Of a stretch of DNA of 64,000 nt, positions 46,012-59,251 are shown in pieces (position 1 is the first letter of the stretch; the number at the start of each line of letters is the position of its first letter). The notes under the pieces were generated by a model. That model had not been told where the DNA came from and did not search any database. It worked only from the letters and a program-made list of their open reading frames with translations. This stretch comes from Flammulina velutipes (lineage: Eukaryota; Basidiomycota; Agaricomycetes; Agaricales; Physalacriaceae). Made by a program: the position numbers and the translations under genes. The DNA lies in assembly GCA_011800155.1 (NCBI GenBank), contig CM022378.1, forward strand, positions 1,922,001 through 1,986,000, written 5' to 3'.

Positions 46012-46962
46012 GGTGTGCGATGAAAGGAAAACGTGTGCATTACATATGATCTTGATGGACATTATGTAAACTAGATAGCCTGCGCCACATTCTGCTAACA
46101 ATTAGTAAGGACTAGTTTGCGTAGCGATGATGGTACGTACCCTTCTACCCCAAGTCCCAGGAATACATTTGTAGAGTGGAAGGCGCCTAGTGTTAGAGAG
46201 AGTCCAGCCCAGCATTTCCCATGTCCCGCAACGTGGAAACCTGAAGCCACGTCCTCGTACACAGAGCGGGGAGCGGGATATGCATCTGAGTCACAGCGAT
46301 CCCGTTCCATACAAGGGGGTGGACAACTTGGGACATTCCAATCTTCCTAGACGAAAGGAGGACGTTGTCTTCATGGAGCTTGGCTGGTAAGGAGCACGCA
46401 GATGCGTCTAAGAAGGAGAATAAGAAAAAGAGTGCAGCGAGAAAAGCAACGTACATTTGGAAGGGTATCAGACACGTTCGGCGGACCACGGAGGGTGATA
46501 TGACCAGCGAGAGGGAAATGTAGATCTCTGCAAGGAATGTAATACGTTTCCAATTCAGAATGAATGGTGCATGTCAGTCCTAGCTTCACAACATGAGCTT
46601 TTAAATAAGACTGAGTGGTGAAAACACGCACCTTGTTACGACTACCTGTTCAAAATTCAAGGATAAAACCTGACTAGAGAGACTAAGGCTTGGAAGAGCT
46701 GAAGGTAACGGAAATTCGTGTCAGCGCATTACGGTTCCAAGTCAATTTGAGGACAACAGCGAGACGGTGGTGGTGGTAGAAGGCAAATCGAAATTGTGCC
46801 TGCCGCCGTGGCAAGTGCCGGGAATTGCACAGGGACACGTGACACACACAGCGCGCTTTTTCAAGCTGCGACGAGCTCAAGACAAGCCATCGCTCACACA
46901 GGTTATGCTTGACAGTTTTCATTTAGATTCAAACGGCTCAGCTGAACGGAATACTATTAGAC
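46012..46962. other. Intergenic with a weak minus-strand coding candidate
   Basis: A minus-strand frame at 46095-46310 reads YEDVASGFHVAGHGKCWAGL and could be an exon, with an upstream GTACGT donor around 46440. No domain is recognised and the model cannot be closed. Confidence 0.25.
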
Positions 46963-49122
46963 CTATGTAGGTGGGAATATGTTCATGTCGTCAGCAGGAA
47001 TCTCATATAGCTTGGGATTAGCTTCGTTCTTCGTTGCGCTTCCCCAGAGCATCATGGTGAAGCCAATCATCTTTCCCGTTCCCGCTGACGCTGTTCCAGA
47101 CTGGTCATTAACTTTGAGCGTCCACGTTCCTGTCGGCTTTTCACCCCTACACACATTCAGCAAAGTACATTGCTTTCCGACAAGACATGACTTACCAGTG
47201 CTTTAGCGACATGAATGTCCAACCCTGGAGTCCCGTAGAGGCAGAGTCCCTCTCCCGTGCCCTTGCAAGCTCGCTAACGACATTATTCGGACTTGTTAGG
47301 CTTACTTCGATATCGCCTCGCCTCGAGTGCTCGATCCACACTCTGACCTGAACATGCTCGATCGTATCAAAATTTTCCGTCTCTGCCATCTTCTCCGTGA
47401 TCTCGATGGTGCGCGACACACCGGCTCTAGTAATCTTCGTTCCACCTGTGAATCCTTCCTCGGGGTCCATTGTCCCTCCTTCAAACTGCTCGTAGTTCGG
47501 GCTCATCCATACCTGATGGTTGACAGGCTTCCAATCTCTTGCCGCTACTACGAACGCCCTGCCATCGAGAAGACCAAAACCAAGCTGGTTGCTATAAAAG
47601 CGACCCGAAGGTAGTTCCTCCATTCCGTCCTCGATTCTTCGCGCAGTTTCAACAGAGAGGTACTGCATATCGCGCCATGAAAGATCGGGGTTGGCATCCA
47701 ACGCCAGCGCGAAAACGGCAGCTGCTGCAGGTGCAGTAGCTGATGTTCCCAGGAAACCTTCTCTGCATTCAACCTTGCTGCTCGTTCCGAGAGTGACCTT
47801 TTGAATTGGTATTGTCAGTACGTTGTTTCTCCGTGACTTTTTGCTCACAATTTTATCTGTTCCTTCGGGATCGTCATCCTCGCCGTAGGCCACAACCATG
47901 ACAGCCGTGCATGGTGTAGAGTAACTGACCCTTTCGCCCAAAGGACTCACAGCGCCAATAGCTATTGTGTATATACTGTCAAGCTATGTAAGTTATCTTG
48001 GTTTTCCGCCGATATAATATGTCTGACCTGTTAACGTAACCGTTGTAATTGCAGTCGTCAGCTCCTCCCGTATTTCCAGCGGCGTGAACATAGATGTTTC
48101 CCTTTCCGTTATATCTACCACCGTTGACTCCCTTCAGCATGGCCATTTTTACAATGTGAGCCGGTCCCCCGAGGCTTTGACCACCTTCCAAGGTGCCATA
48201 ACCACTGGTATAGATTGATACATCTTTGTACTTAAAATTCAGCGCGCCGGATTCGTGGATCTCCTGCACGAGGTAACGTGTCTCGTATGACATGATCCGG
48301 AGGCTTGCTACTTTTGCTTCATAGGCAATTCCGACGCCGCATATCTTGTTCTTCGCGGCGGCGATTATACCAGCGGTCGCAGTTCCATGGGTGTCTTTCT
48401 TGTGTAGCTTTCCTGTTGTTGAGCTATCCGTTATATAATCATACGAGTACTCTGTAGCCTATCTAATGGTCAGTGCGCCATACCGAAAGAAGATAGTGAA
48501 AGCCCACAAAGTTATCCTTTAGGTCTTCATGATCATGCATTATACCGTCATCGAGTACCGCCACAATGATGTCCTTTCCTGTTTCTCCTGCCTCTTTACC
48601 AGTAAACCCTGCCTCCCATAGCGGCAAAACATGTAGTGAATTCTTGGGATAGTCTTCGTTTCTAAGATACCATTGTTTGCCGAAGAGGGGGTCGCTGATA
48701 GTTATGCCCCGTTCCATGACAGTACTGGAACGCTGTGACTTTGGAGGAAGCTTAGGCCGAGGTGGCGGAGCGTTTTGGGAACGAGCTTTGGGCGTTTGTC
48801 TCGACAAGTGCTTCAAAGACAGGGGAAACTTGTCTCCTCGCTGTGGCCGACTTCGCATTTTCCGGTACAGCTTCATGACAGGATCGTTCTGCTCCGATCC
48901 ATCTCCTTGTCGAGAGGTCTGCGCAAGCCATACGTTCTCGAGACTCCCAACGGCTTCCACTATTTTGAAACCGAAGAATTTCTCGACGTCGGCCAGCGAC
49001 GCGTAGGTAGGATCGTGGTGTAGGACGTAGTAGTTGTGGGTATCGTATAGCAGCTTTATGGCAGAAACCGAAGAGATTAGTAGGATGTTGGCCAAGGTGA
49101 GGAGGAGCAGTAGTTTGGACAT
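46963..49122 (-). CDS. Kexin-like subtilisin (S8B) with P domain, secreted
   Basis: Four exons, 48508-49122, 48028-48458, 47196-47975 and 46963-47146, join in phase to 669 aa. A signal peptide (MSKLLLLLTLANILLISSVS) precedes a pro-region and catalytic domain. The charge relay is present: DDG (D191/D192), DTHGT (H229), an oxyanion Asn in HAAGNTGGADDCNYNGYVN and GTSATAP (S427). A P domain follows (HWGEKPTGTWTLKVND). Unlike membrane-bound Kex2 it stops after the P domain (NIFPPT) with no transmembrane segment, so the product may be soluble or secreted. Kexins cut after Lys-Arg and Arg-Arg in the secretory pathway. Residues around the His (GTATAG for GTRCAG) differ from typical kexin. Confidence 0.87.
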
Positions 49123-49694
49123 ATGTCGGTGAAATTTTGCTTTATCACGACAATATACACGTGGACAGCTTTGACGTGCATTAGGTTGGTAGAGCAACAA
49201 CTCAACATATATAACAAGTCTTAGTTGACCTAGCAATGATCGACGCACCACCGACGGTCATCATGATTACCGTCGTTGCGTACATTTATAAATCATCGCC
49301 ACATATCCCTGGTAAAAATAGGGTGCGCAAACGGTGGCGTAAGGAGATTGTGATGGCTGATGATGATTGATAGCAGAGCACGTGGAGCTCAAACGATCTC
49401 TGGCCTGGGCCAACGCCGGAACGTCCTTTGGCATTGACACACTCAAGTCAAAATCTGCAATGCTAGCTCTTCGCGCTCTGGGAGCAAATAAATTAACAGG
49501 CTACTACTCTTCTTCAATGGCATTGAGCGACGCCTTGATCAGCGTCATATCATTTCGTGGGAGTTTCAGGCACTTGTCTGCACCCTTCACTCACATCAGA
49601 CTTGCATCAGACAAAAACATTACGCTCCCTCGGCCATGGTCTGCCATGGTTCGTATCCTGGCTCTGACCCTTTTCTCCCCCTTGTCCCACCTCC
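49123..49694. promoter_or_regulatory. Divergent upstream region of kexin and membrane protein genes
   Basis: The two ATGs are about 570 bp apart on opposite strands. A tggcgtaaggagattg element at about 49330 belongs to the recurring TGTGGCG family. No coding exon. Confidence 0.4.
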
Positions 49695-51414
49695 ATGTCG
49701 CTACGGACGATCATCGTCGATGAGAGTGCGCTGTCCTTCACCCCTCCGGATGCTTGGAGTACGGTAACCGCGCCAATCTGGTATGGAGGGGCAGCGTATG
49801 CCGCAAGATACGCTAACGGGTCAGACGGGATGGTCGGGACTGTGACATATACCTTCGAAGGTTTGCTTCCGTCCAATGTCCTTTGCCAATGCTAACAGTG
49901 AATACAGGAACGTCCATCGCGTTCACTGGATCCACGCCAGACGAGGAATTGCAGCAGACGTTCGTTGTTTCGATTGATGGCGAAGTGCCGACGACGCAGA
50001 CGTTCCCATCGCCCAATTACTACATGCCGTGGTATACGTCGCCTACGTTGGAATACGGGAACCATACCATCTCTCTGGGAGACCTGCAGCAGGTGTACAT
50101 CGACTATGCGACAGTCAGCCTTCCCGCCTCCGAGAATGCAGCCGTAGATGGGAAAGTCGTCCTCGTCGACTCGAACGACGAAAGCATCACCTACTCCGGC
50201 AGCGGTTGGAGTGAGAATGACGACCTCCTGGGCCACCTATCACGTATGTACGTCGATAACGTACCGTTAGGGAACTCGACTCAAGCGACGTCGACGGACG
50301 GCACCTCTTTCTCCTTTACTTTCTTCGGTGCGTCCTCCGTGTTCCCTTTTTGCCGAATCTCATATCTCGTCTACTAGGCACCAGCGTCTCCGTGTATGGC
50401 ATCAGGCGCCAGAGCATAGGCGGCTCCATCGCTGCAACCTTCTCCGTCGACGACTCCTCCCCATCTCCCCTAGGCATCGTCGTCGAAACCGACACGGCGA
50501 ACGATCAAGCCAATTCTCTCTTTTACACCATTTCTTCTCTGCCCGAGGGCGAACATACACTCGTTGGAAACATCACCTACATCCGGGGGAGCCAGAGCTT
50601 TAGACTGGATTATATCACATACACTCCCACCAATCTGCCACCTTCCAATACGGGCTCGACATCGTCTGGGGGCGGTTCGGGAAACACCTCTTCCGGTACA
50701 AATACAGGCTCGGGATCGGGAACGGGCTCGGGAACGACGACTGAAGACTCCGCCAGTGGGAAGAAATCCACGCCAGTAGGCCCGATAGTCGGTGGTGTGC
50801 TGGGCGGCGTTGCGTTGATCGCCCTCCTCATTTTGGCCTGGATATGGTATCGACGTGCTCGCCAACGCCGAGAAGCGCAAATAACTGCAGAGACGCGCGA
50901 AACTGGTGAGTTTTCAAGAACTTCTTATCAGCTTGTCATATCTAATATCTGATCGCGTTTCACAGCTGCCCGTCCTTTCATCCCCGTAGGAAGAGCAGCG
51001 CCTCCTTCCACTTTACCTTCGAAGTTATCGCCTATCAGTCCGAACACGCATACCGCCAATTTGGGCGCACATGTCACGCATGATCCCGCTCAAACTGTGT
51101 CGTCCCCAACATCGACCTCTCCATCGACGTCCATTCCCAGGTCGAAAGGCCAGCTCGCTAGCCCCACCCTCGCCAGTCCCACCGTTGCCAGTCCTACAAG
51201 TCCAGCGTCTGGGTCCGGTACGACTTCTTCCGTACTCTCCCAACAGGATATCGTGCGACGCCTAGACGAGCTGAATCAACTCCTGAAGCGCAGCGTCGAG
51301 CCAACGCCGAGCCAAAGCAGCCAGGCGGACACCGATTTCCTACGTCGCAGGATCGATGAACTGATCGCGGAGAACTCGAGGCTGGTAGCCATTCCACCTC
51401 CTTCGTATTCTTGA
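49695..51414 (+). CDS. Single-pass membrane protein with extracellular beta-rich domain
   Basis: Four exons, 49695-49860, 49908-50327, 50378-50905 and 50966-51414, join in phase to 520 aa. Repeated beta-type segments (TFEGTSIAFTGST and FGTSVSVYGIRR, each at a splice junction) are typical of agaric cell-surface proteins. A Gly/Ser/Thr linker precedes a transmembrane helix (VGPIVGGVLGGVALIALLIL), a basic stop-transfer (RRARQRREAQ) and a Ser/Pro cytoplasmic tail ending in a short coiled coil (RRLDELNQLLKRSVE). The start has no obvious cleavable signal. Function unknown; plausible role as a wall sensor is inference only. Confidence 0.8.
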
Positions 51415-52071
51415 TTTCTTCTTTTGTTTATATGTATATGGGTGTTTTTGGTTACTTATTCCGCTCATTTATTGTGTTGTATAGGTGTCCTTGATGTTGT
51501 ACGATGACGATGATTGGTTCTCGAAAATATATCTCTTGGGTCGCATGACGACCTGCTACATCCTTCGACCTTCAACTACGGAATTCGATGAAGACCGTTG
51601 AAGTCGTAATCCTCGATGTCATACATGTCACGGTTCGCCTGGTCTAGTTGTATGGCACAATGGCCCCGTTTGCCCAACCTTACTCGTCTTAGACGCGCCG
51701 AAACGATTACTTAAGTAACGGTGGTCCATAACAACGGGCGGTAGATTGCAGTGACTGGTACTGTACATTACGTTGAACGAAGCGAGGTAAACAGCCACGA
51801 ACAGCTGTTCAGCCAGTGTTTCGAGCGAGGCGAAACAGATTTCAAACATTGCTTTCTGGAGTCTCCACCGATTTCGCTATGAAGCATAAGTTTGAAGGTC
51901 CTTTCTACATGTTGAGAATGCTTCCGCCTGGACGTCCATGTTCAATCAAACGCTGAAACTTCGTGAAAGCTATGCTCGAAGATCATCCCAGCCACGGTAC
52001 CGGTCACCACAGCTAAACCGCTATACATAAGGAATGCATTCATCAAAGGCTGCGTATCTTAACTCCCAATT
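51415..52071. other. Intergenic, nothing recognised
   Basis: 3' region of the membrane protein gene and promoter of the small secreted protein gene. Confidence 0.5.
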
Positions 52072-52521
52072 ATGCTCTTCTCTAAGAAATCTCCACTCCT
52101 CCTCATCCTGCTCGCCCTTATATTCACCACTATAGCACACGCAGCCCCGGCGGCTGGCGGTGGAACAGATGTGGATCAAGACGAAGAGATGATATCCGTC
52201 TGTCTATCAATTCCCGAATGCCTCAAGTCTATTGAGGAAGAGAAGGAGAAACTGGACCAGCGGAATGTGGCGGCCTTGAATAAGGCTAAACGAATCCAGG
52301 CTTATAAGCCCATATTCAGACAGATTGGCTCTCTAACGGAGCTGTACAACAATTGGGATGGGAAAGGTGAAGTACGTGGGGTGAGAGAATGGATACAGTG
52401 GCAGAAGGATGTCGATAATGAGCTTAATGGCGACGTGGAAATGATTGAACCGGGGGGAAAAACTGATACAGAGATGCTTGATAGCGATGATGATGACGAG
52501 GATGTTCCTATGGATGGATAG
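52072..52521 (+). CDS. Small secreted protein (149 aa), acidic C-terminus
   Basis: A single exon from ATG 52072 to the stop at 52519-52521. A signal peptide (KSPLLLILLALIFTTIAHA) is followed by a Cys-containing SVCLSIPECLKSIEEEKEKL segment, a helical body and a Glu/Asp-rich end (LDSDDDDEDVPMDG). No known family. The two close Cys could form a disulfide. Confidence 0.7.
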   Translation: MLFSKKSPLLLILLALIFTTIAHAAPAAGGGTDVDQDEEMISVCLSIPECLKSIEEEKEKLDQRNVAALNKAKRIQAYKPIFRQIGSLTELYNNWDGKGEVRGVREWIQWQKDVDNELNGDVEMIEPGGKTDTEMLDSDDDDEDVPMDG

Positions 52522-53699
52522 ATATTTTAAATGTCCGCTAACTCTTGGAGAATACACATTATAGAAAGCGGCATTGACTGCTTCATTTGGCTTTGAAGAT
52601 GATTTTTTACTGGGGTAAAAGATTTCATTGGCTTATTGAATTGTATGAGTATCTGCATGACTAGCGTTACGTCTCAACAAAAACTATGATTATGACTTAC
52701 GCCACAGAGAGACGCGACGTGTTTATTTGCTCCGGCTTGGCAAACACCCCAACTCTGTAACTTGCCCTCTTACCACCATCATCGCTCCTCACTGTTCTCG
52801 ACGTCGACATGCTCGATGAGCTAGGCGACCGACGTCTCTTCGGAAGCCAAGGAAGGCAACATTGATTTGCGATGTCGTGAAGATGTGTGGTGCGCATGTT
52901 GCATGCCTCGCATTCCTGTTATAACTAAATTTCGTTCCAGCGTCCGTCGTACCACTGGCCTTACGAGCGAGGTGTCGCCCGGGCGACCGCTGAGCGACGT
53001 TAATTAATCCTACGCGAGCCAATAGTCGTGGACGCCAATCATGTCTCATCGAAGAGTCTTTGTCGACGTTCAAGCACCTGTTATCCCTTTCCCGAGCGCT
53101 GTTTGGCTCACGGCGTGGTTGGACTTCTGAGCCGGCGCATGGATAATGCTGCATGTCGGTTGAGCGGTGCGTTCCCAGATTATCTGGCGGCCACAAGCTT
53201 GTATTCATCCTTCCGAAAGTACCATCTCCATGAATGCCGTGAGAAGTCCGCGTATCCGTCCGTGAGATTAGGCGGAATCGCGCTCGAGGACTCGATAGAC
53301 CTGTTCGTGATCTCTCGTTGTTGCAAGGATCTCCTGCTGACATCCTCACAGAGAATATACGATATATCGATATACCCATTTATGCATGTTTCAAATCGCG
53401 CACTTGGAAAACCACGAGACCGTACCAACCTGTCCAGAACAACGCTGCATTTAGAATCTTTGCCTAGCTCTCTTTGGTAATTGGTCGTTCGAGGACGTTA
53501 GCTTCAATCTTCAACCCTCGTCTGGGCTGTGCATGCACTAACAGAGATATCCCGAATGTCGCCATCTCCGTTGCTCTGTTTATAGTTGCGACTGACTGAC
53601 GACTTTCAGCGTTTTGCTATCTTGGAATGCATTTCACATGCTATGAGCTTCAACGTCCTTGTCAACAGGAAGGCGCATGGAAGCTGGTTTAGGAGAAAT
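52522..53699. other. Intergenic, weakly repeat-like
   Basis: Contains a ttacgccacagagagacgcg element near 52700 similar to the one at about 61573. Otherwise no supported exon. Confidence 0.35.
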
Positions 53700-54740
53700 G
53701 TCCAGTAATTATCTCTTCTTCCCTTTTTGGTCGCTCTCCCAGCTCTCCGTATATGAAGGAGACTGACATAATGCGCGGACAATCCATTTTACGAGTCGAA
53801 CTGGTCCTTAGGCGCATTCCTCGATTCTCTAGAGCTCGCATGCTTTTCTCCTGCCAGACGAGAGGGTACCTCTTCGTTTCTCGACACATTCTCTACGTCG
53901 TCCAGGCTTACTCGAGAATACGTCGATTCGGCAGTATTACCGTTCGGAACTTGTTCATCTCGCAGCTTCTACTAGCAGCTGACTGTGCGCACGCGAAGAT
54001 AAGACTTGCACTGTCGGATTCTGGGTTTGTGGTCCTGCGGGATAGGGTTCGTCCATTCCGTCGGCTTCATACATCTACTTTTGCACACGGTTCGAATGCC
54101 GTGAGTTGGACCTCTTGGGTGATATTCCGGCGGCAAGCATGTCATATTCGACGGTATCCGCGCTCATCAATGTTATAGGTGCCTCTATTTTGAGGGTATG
54201 TTTAGGGATATCGTGACATTCCATTACAGCTGCCATTGATGGTCTTGGGATCTACACTGGCTTTCCTTTTTGATTTGTGTACTCTCGATCTTTCATTTCG
54301 GAAGTGTCGCGCCTGTGATTCGAGCTGGTTCGGCGCTTTAATATCTGGTTCAGCTTTCATATGTCTTGTCCGAAGCCATGCCGACGGGATCGCCATGTCT
54401 TCACGGGACCTTGTTACAAGAATGGTTATTGCTATGCTATATCAATGATATGTGTTTTTCTTTCTGTGACTCACTGACGACGGAACTCGGATACGACGAG
54501 GAATTAACGTGTCTGATGACCAGAGTCGGATCAAGATATCGTAGACGCTCGAGTATGTAGCGCTACACAAGTTAGGCGCCCGTTGCCTATGTGGATACAT
54601 GCATAGATTGATATCTGGGTACGTATGTAGTAAATATATCTATTCCAGTGGACTCTCTTTCCTAAAGTACAGCCTGTATAGGAACGGTTTGACGTTAAAG
54701 CCTCCAAACCATGTGGCGCAGTATCTACTTTTGGCTTCGT
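53700..54740 (+). repeat. Dispersed repeat copy 1 (direct repeat of 63080-64000)
   Basis: Long stretches such as gattctctagagctcgc, agaatacgtcgattcggcag (agaatatgtcgattcggcag in copy 2) and tctacactggctttcct match 63080-64000 in order and orientation. Both copies end in gcctccaaaccatgtggcgc. Copy 1 sits 3' of an F-box gene. A minus-strand frame (54202-54396, reading RSRVHKSKRKASVDPKTIN) is open only in this copy, and the adjoining frame is stopped at AAG-TAG. Confidence 0.7.
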
Positions 54741-54820
54741 GTGATAGCATATGATACATTCCTCACTGTAAATTGAATATTCAAAATCTATTCTAAGATC
54801 CTCGCCTTATTCCGTCCCCG

Positions 54821-56480
54821 TCAACGCTTCGCCTGGACCGAAAATAAATCCCTAAAACCGAGTCCACATCTCGTTGTTTCCCCCTTCCACGACTCATTCT
54901 CCATGAAAGTTTCCCAAGCCTTCTCAAATACCTTCAGTGTTTCCCGTGTATCGAGCATCACCATGCATCTCGCAACATCCGAGTCTCCTCCCGGCGTATG
55001 GTTCCGAACGCCGCGCGAGGCTATCATCTGAACGATAGTACACTGACATTGGCTCGTAGACGTCAATGATGGTCCGAGAGTCAGTCGTTTTAGTCGAGGA
55101 AGAAGTAAGGGATGAGGCAATCTCCTGATAGTCAACGCCATAAGTATTTCCGGGGCGATGTTTGGTGGGTCCAACGAGGAAAGTGTGAGATTTTCCACGT
55201 TCCTCGTAGACTTCAAGAAACCTATCAAATGTTGGATCCCGCAACTCGAGTTGCAGACGGAAATGTAGAGACGAGTGAGGGCGTCTGGAAAGTAGAGCTT
55301 CGGAAATTCGACATTTCCGCGCCACTGGTATCGCAGTGTTAACTTGTCGAGTCGGGGGAGCTTCATCCGTCGCGTCACGTATTCCACACGGCTTTCCCGC
55401 GAAAAGAGCGGCGTTAGGGGATCAGACTCCTCAAGTGATAATGATGACATCCACTCGAAAATGAGCGGTTTGGAGAGAAGAGAATCATTTTCCGCGTTCT
55501 GCAATACTTCGTTAGGTAGCTGGATGTGGAGTCCTTCTACCAATGCCATACGTCGAAGGAGATCCCAGCCGGGCCATGATGATGATGCTGTGTTGTACAA
55601 GCGAAGACATGCTACTGGGATCTTGATTGGTGGACCCCGTAATTGTGTGAAGGATGTGAGGGCGAATGCGGAAGAAAATGTCTCCAATGGCATATCGTGA
55701 CTTGCATCGAAAGTCAAGGAGAGTGATGATAATTTGCTATAGTTGGCAGAAAAGTCGTCTTTGATCGTCTGCAAGGGAAGCTGCAACCCCATGACACGTG
55801 TCCTCTTAAGCGCTCTATTCAAGAGAAAAAGGACATCGGGGCATGTCGGTGCGTCTCGCGCTATAGCGCGCAAAGAGATATCACATGGCGCGGACCTGGA
55901 GATGAACTCCTCGAGCTTGTAGACGACGCGGCCCAGCGGGACATTACTGTAGTATTTGTCCAGTGGGAGGTCAACGACACACCATAGACGCGGAAGGCAG
56001 GTGCTGATATCACGCCATCGGCTACAGACATGGGAAAGGACCCAGGGAGGGAACTTTGGGCTCAGGGAGTCCTGTTGGACCTTCTTCAAGGAATGTGGCA
56101 CGCAGTTCTGGAAGATCTCGATGAGGATATCATCTGGAAGGGAGCGCATGGGATGGAATAGACTGTGGATTTTGGCGGCATACGATTTGGCTAGAGGAAT
56201 CGCTTCCCCAATCTTGTGCAGAGCCTGCTGGGCGCTTCGGAAGTCTTCCTCGAGATCGGCAACCATACGATCACAGTTCCTCAAAGCATGCTGGAATTGC
56301 TCTGAGTCTGGAAGGCAGTAGATAGAAGTGTTGGTATTGAGAATCTCCTGCAAGCGGCTTTCACTTGGATTCGCTTGGAGGCGTTCAAAGTGACGTAAGG
56401 ACATATATGTCCTACATAGGATACGTTAGAGGACTCGATAAAGCTCAGATACAAATAAGCACGCACATATCTGGCTCCAT
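54821..56480 (-). CDS. F-box protein of the agaric expanded family (copy 2)
   Basis: A 14-nt first exon (56467-56480, MEPD) joins 54821-56411, giving 534 aa. The F-box core is LPDDILIEIFQNCVP with WVLSHVCSRWRDISTCLPRL. The body matches copy 1 segment by segment (SSWPGWDLLRRMALVEGLHI, LPRLDKLTLRYQWRGNVEFP). Probable substrate-recruiting SCF subunit, target unknown. Confidence 0.87.
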
Positions 56481-57095
56481 CTTTATTAAACTCTGGCGTA
56501 AAAAATATCCGTGCTGTGCGTCGTGATGGGAAAGAACATACAGTGCATGCGAAAAGTGATGCAGCTGCCTAATTAGGAAAATTCGACTTGTGGCGGCAGC
56601 ATTTCTCTCGTCGTTGCCGCTATACGGAAGAGTACCTATTGCTTATGATGCCTGTAAATATGTGTGTACTAGAATTAACCAGAGCCCTAGCAAAAACATG
56701 AAGAGTGCCGGATTTTTTGCCGGATTTGGATGGCACTCTGCCGCACTCAGTCATTCCTTGTTTCACTCTGGCTTATGAGAAAATTCAGCATCGACGTACT
56801 CCATACACTCTTCCATTTCGGCGATATACACAAGTTTTGCAGAGGGTATGGCGTTCTGCGGCGGGATTTTTGCCTAATTGGGCAGCTGCATCACTTTTCG
56901 CATGCACTGTATAACCTACGGCACGAGGTTCGCCACAATTTGTGCTCGGCCCGTATGATCCGGCGATCAATCAGACGTGCTCATCGATTCGAACCAGGTC
57001 TGTATATAATGCCTCATGCGGTCAATGTAGTGCAGAAAGTGGAAACTAAAGAATATAAATCATATTATATACGGCGTGAAAACAGAATAACAAGT
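56481..57095. other. Intergenic upstream of F-box copy 2
   Basis: A segment at about 56917-56975 resembles the promoter region of F-box copy 1. Nothing else recognised. Confidence 0.4.
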
Positions 57096-58773
57096 CTATA
57101 GATCTTTGCGTAGAGGAAATGCATCGTCGAAGCCAAACGAAACCTTTGCGGCTGCCTCCCTCCATTCCTCATTCTGTGACATGACAGCCTCCCATGCTTT
57201 TTTCAATTTATCTCTCCTTCCCCACTTTTGAGAAACATAGATTGAACATCTTGGGATTTCAGACTTTCCTTGCTGGAATACAGCTCGCGATACCGCCATT
57301 CTGACGGTATGTTTTGGCAGTTCTGATGTTATAGAAGGACAAAGTTCCAATATCTTCAGGCGAGGAAGGATATCCGGTCCGTCAGAGTCCGCGATGGTCA
57401 TTTCCTGCAGGATCTGTCGGGACGGTTTCCCCTCTGCTATGGCGTCATCTATCTCCAGTTTGAGCTCCTCCACATTTATTGTCAGTTCCAAGAACTCTGC
57501 TAGCTCGTCGGCTATCCACATACACCCGTAGATATGAATGTTCAGACGAGTCAGAGTTTCCGGATGGTAGAGGACGGGGAATCGTATGTCGCTGCGATCA
57601 TAGTAAATATACCGCAGTGTGAGGGTAGCCAGTTGTGGGAGTCTCATGCGTTCCGTCACATAGAATGACGGGCTGAATGAGGGAGCCGGACCATAGTCCA
57701 ATAGTGATAGTGAAGTCATGTCATTGCAGAGAAGTGGGTCCGATGAGAGAGGAGAATCGTCGATGAGGGTGGGGGTCGCCGTTGGAGGCAACGAACCATG
57801 AAGCTCTCGTAGCGATGGCATGCGACGAAGGAGCTCCCAAGAAGGGAACTTGTGTTGTAGGCGAGAAGGCGATCAACTGGGACGCTGATCTGGGGGCCAT
57901 GGTGTTGCTCAAACGACGTAAGGACGGGAAGGAATGTTTCGAGTAAGTGATCTGGAGCGAGTGTTTTCGACAGAGGTGAATGATCTTGCTCATCAGCTTG
58001 AAACCACAACACGAGTGACGCCAACCTGTCATAGGTAAATGGGAGGATCGACGTGTCAAGCAATGGCGGGAGGGAAAAATGATCCTGGACAGTCTTGAAA
58101 GGTAGACTCAGATCCATGATTCTCGCCCTTCCAAGTACTCTCCTCAAGGTTGAGGAAATTTCTGAATGTTCGATAATACCGTTTTCATCATCTCTGACTC
58201 GAAGAAAGATGTCGCTCCTGCTCGAACGTGCAAGTAACTCTTCGAGCCGGTGAACGATGAGGTCGAGTGTAACGTGTCTGTAATTATACAATGGGAGATC
58301 GACAGCACGCCATAGATGGGGGTCGGAGAGAACGATGGCACGCCACCGACGACAAACATGAGAAAGGACCCATGCATGAGTCTTTGGATCGAGTGAATCC
58401 TGATACTCATCCTGGAGATAACACGGGACGCAATAACGGAAGATCTCGATGAGTATTTCGGCGGGGAAAGTGCGAAGGGGATGGAATAGAGCGCGGATTT
58501 TGGCGGCATATGATTTGGCAAGGTTTAATGCCTCCTTCGGGGCTGGTTGAGCGGTCTCGAGCTCTGCGACGAGGTGTTCACAGTCTTTCAAGGCATCCTG
58601 AAATTGCTGGGAATCGGGAAGGACACCGATGGGAAGATTGTAATCTGAGAGGATCTCTCCCAAGCGACTGTCACTCGACATAAGTCGTTCCAAACGTTGC
58701 ATTGACCTGCAAGACATTCAGTCAGTTGATGGTTGGTACACGACGAAAAGGATAGCACGCACTCTGATTCCAT
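57096..58773 (-). pseudogene. F-box gene copy 3, frameshifted
   Basis: A short first exon (MESE, ATG 58773) joins a long exon whose N-terminal part (F-box FPAEILIEIFRYCVP, WVLSHVCRRWRAIVLSDPHL) and C-terminal part (FPSWELLRRMPSLRELHGSL ... QLATLTLRYIYYDRSD) are in different frames. The junction is at about 57848-57856, in the segment equivalent to SSWPGWDLLRRM of the intact copies. One missing base would explain it. The reading frames on both sides are otherwise long and clean, so the lesion is recent, or a sequencing error. Confidence 0.7.
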
Positions 58774-59251
58774 GTTAACGGCAGTGATTGTCATGGAAAG
58801 AAGAATGCACGTGCGGCCCGAACCATCCGGGATGTGAACAATTGGTTGCACTGACGCGCGTAAGTTGTTGTCACACAATAGCTAACCTCGAGGTACTATG
58901 CGACAATAACACAATAGAAGCTGCCGTTCAATCTTTCTCCGAGCGATCTGCCACCCACGTCGAAGAAATAGGTGTATACATAGATGGTGAAAGTTCCTGT
59001 GAAGGGGGGGGGAGATCGGCCTGGAAGAGGTCAACGCCAGGATAGGCAGTGAAAAGGCTTTGGGTAGGCGGTTTGGTAGGAACGTGTGTGGCGAACATTG
59101 CACCGCACGTAAACATGAGTTGAACGAGGTCCTTACACGGTTTTCTCATCCTCGTACTTACCAGCGTACACAGCCAGCGACTTTTGAGGAAATTAATACT
59201 AGCATTGTGATCTACGTAGTAAAAAAAAACAACAAATTCCCGTTCTTTGAA

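Noticed and set aside
53700..54740. Transposase or reverse transcriptase in the repeat
   Set aside because: No motif of either enzyme was found in any frame.
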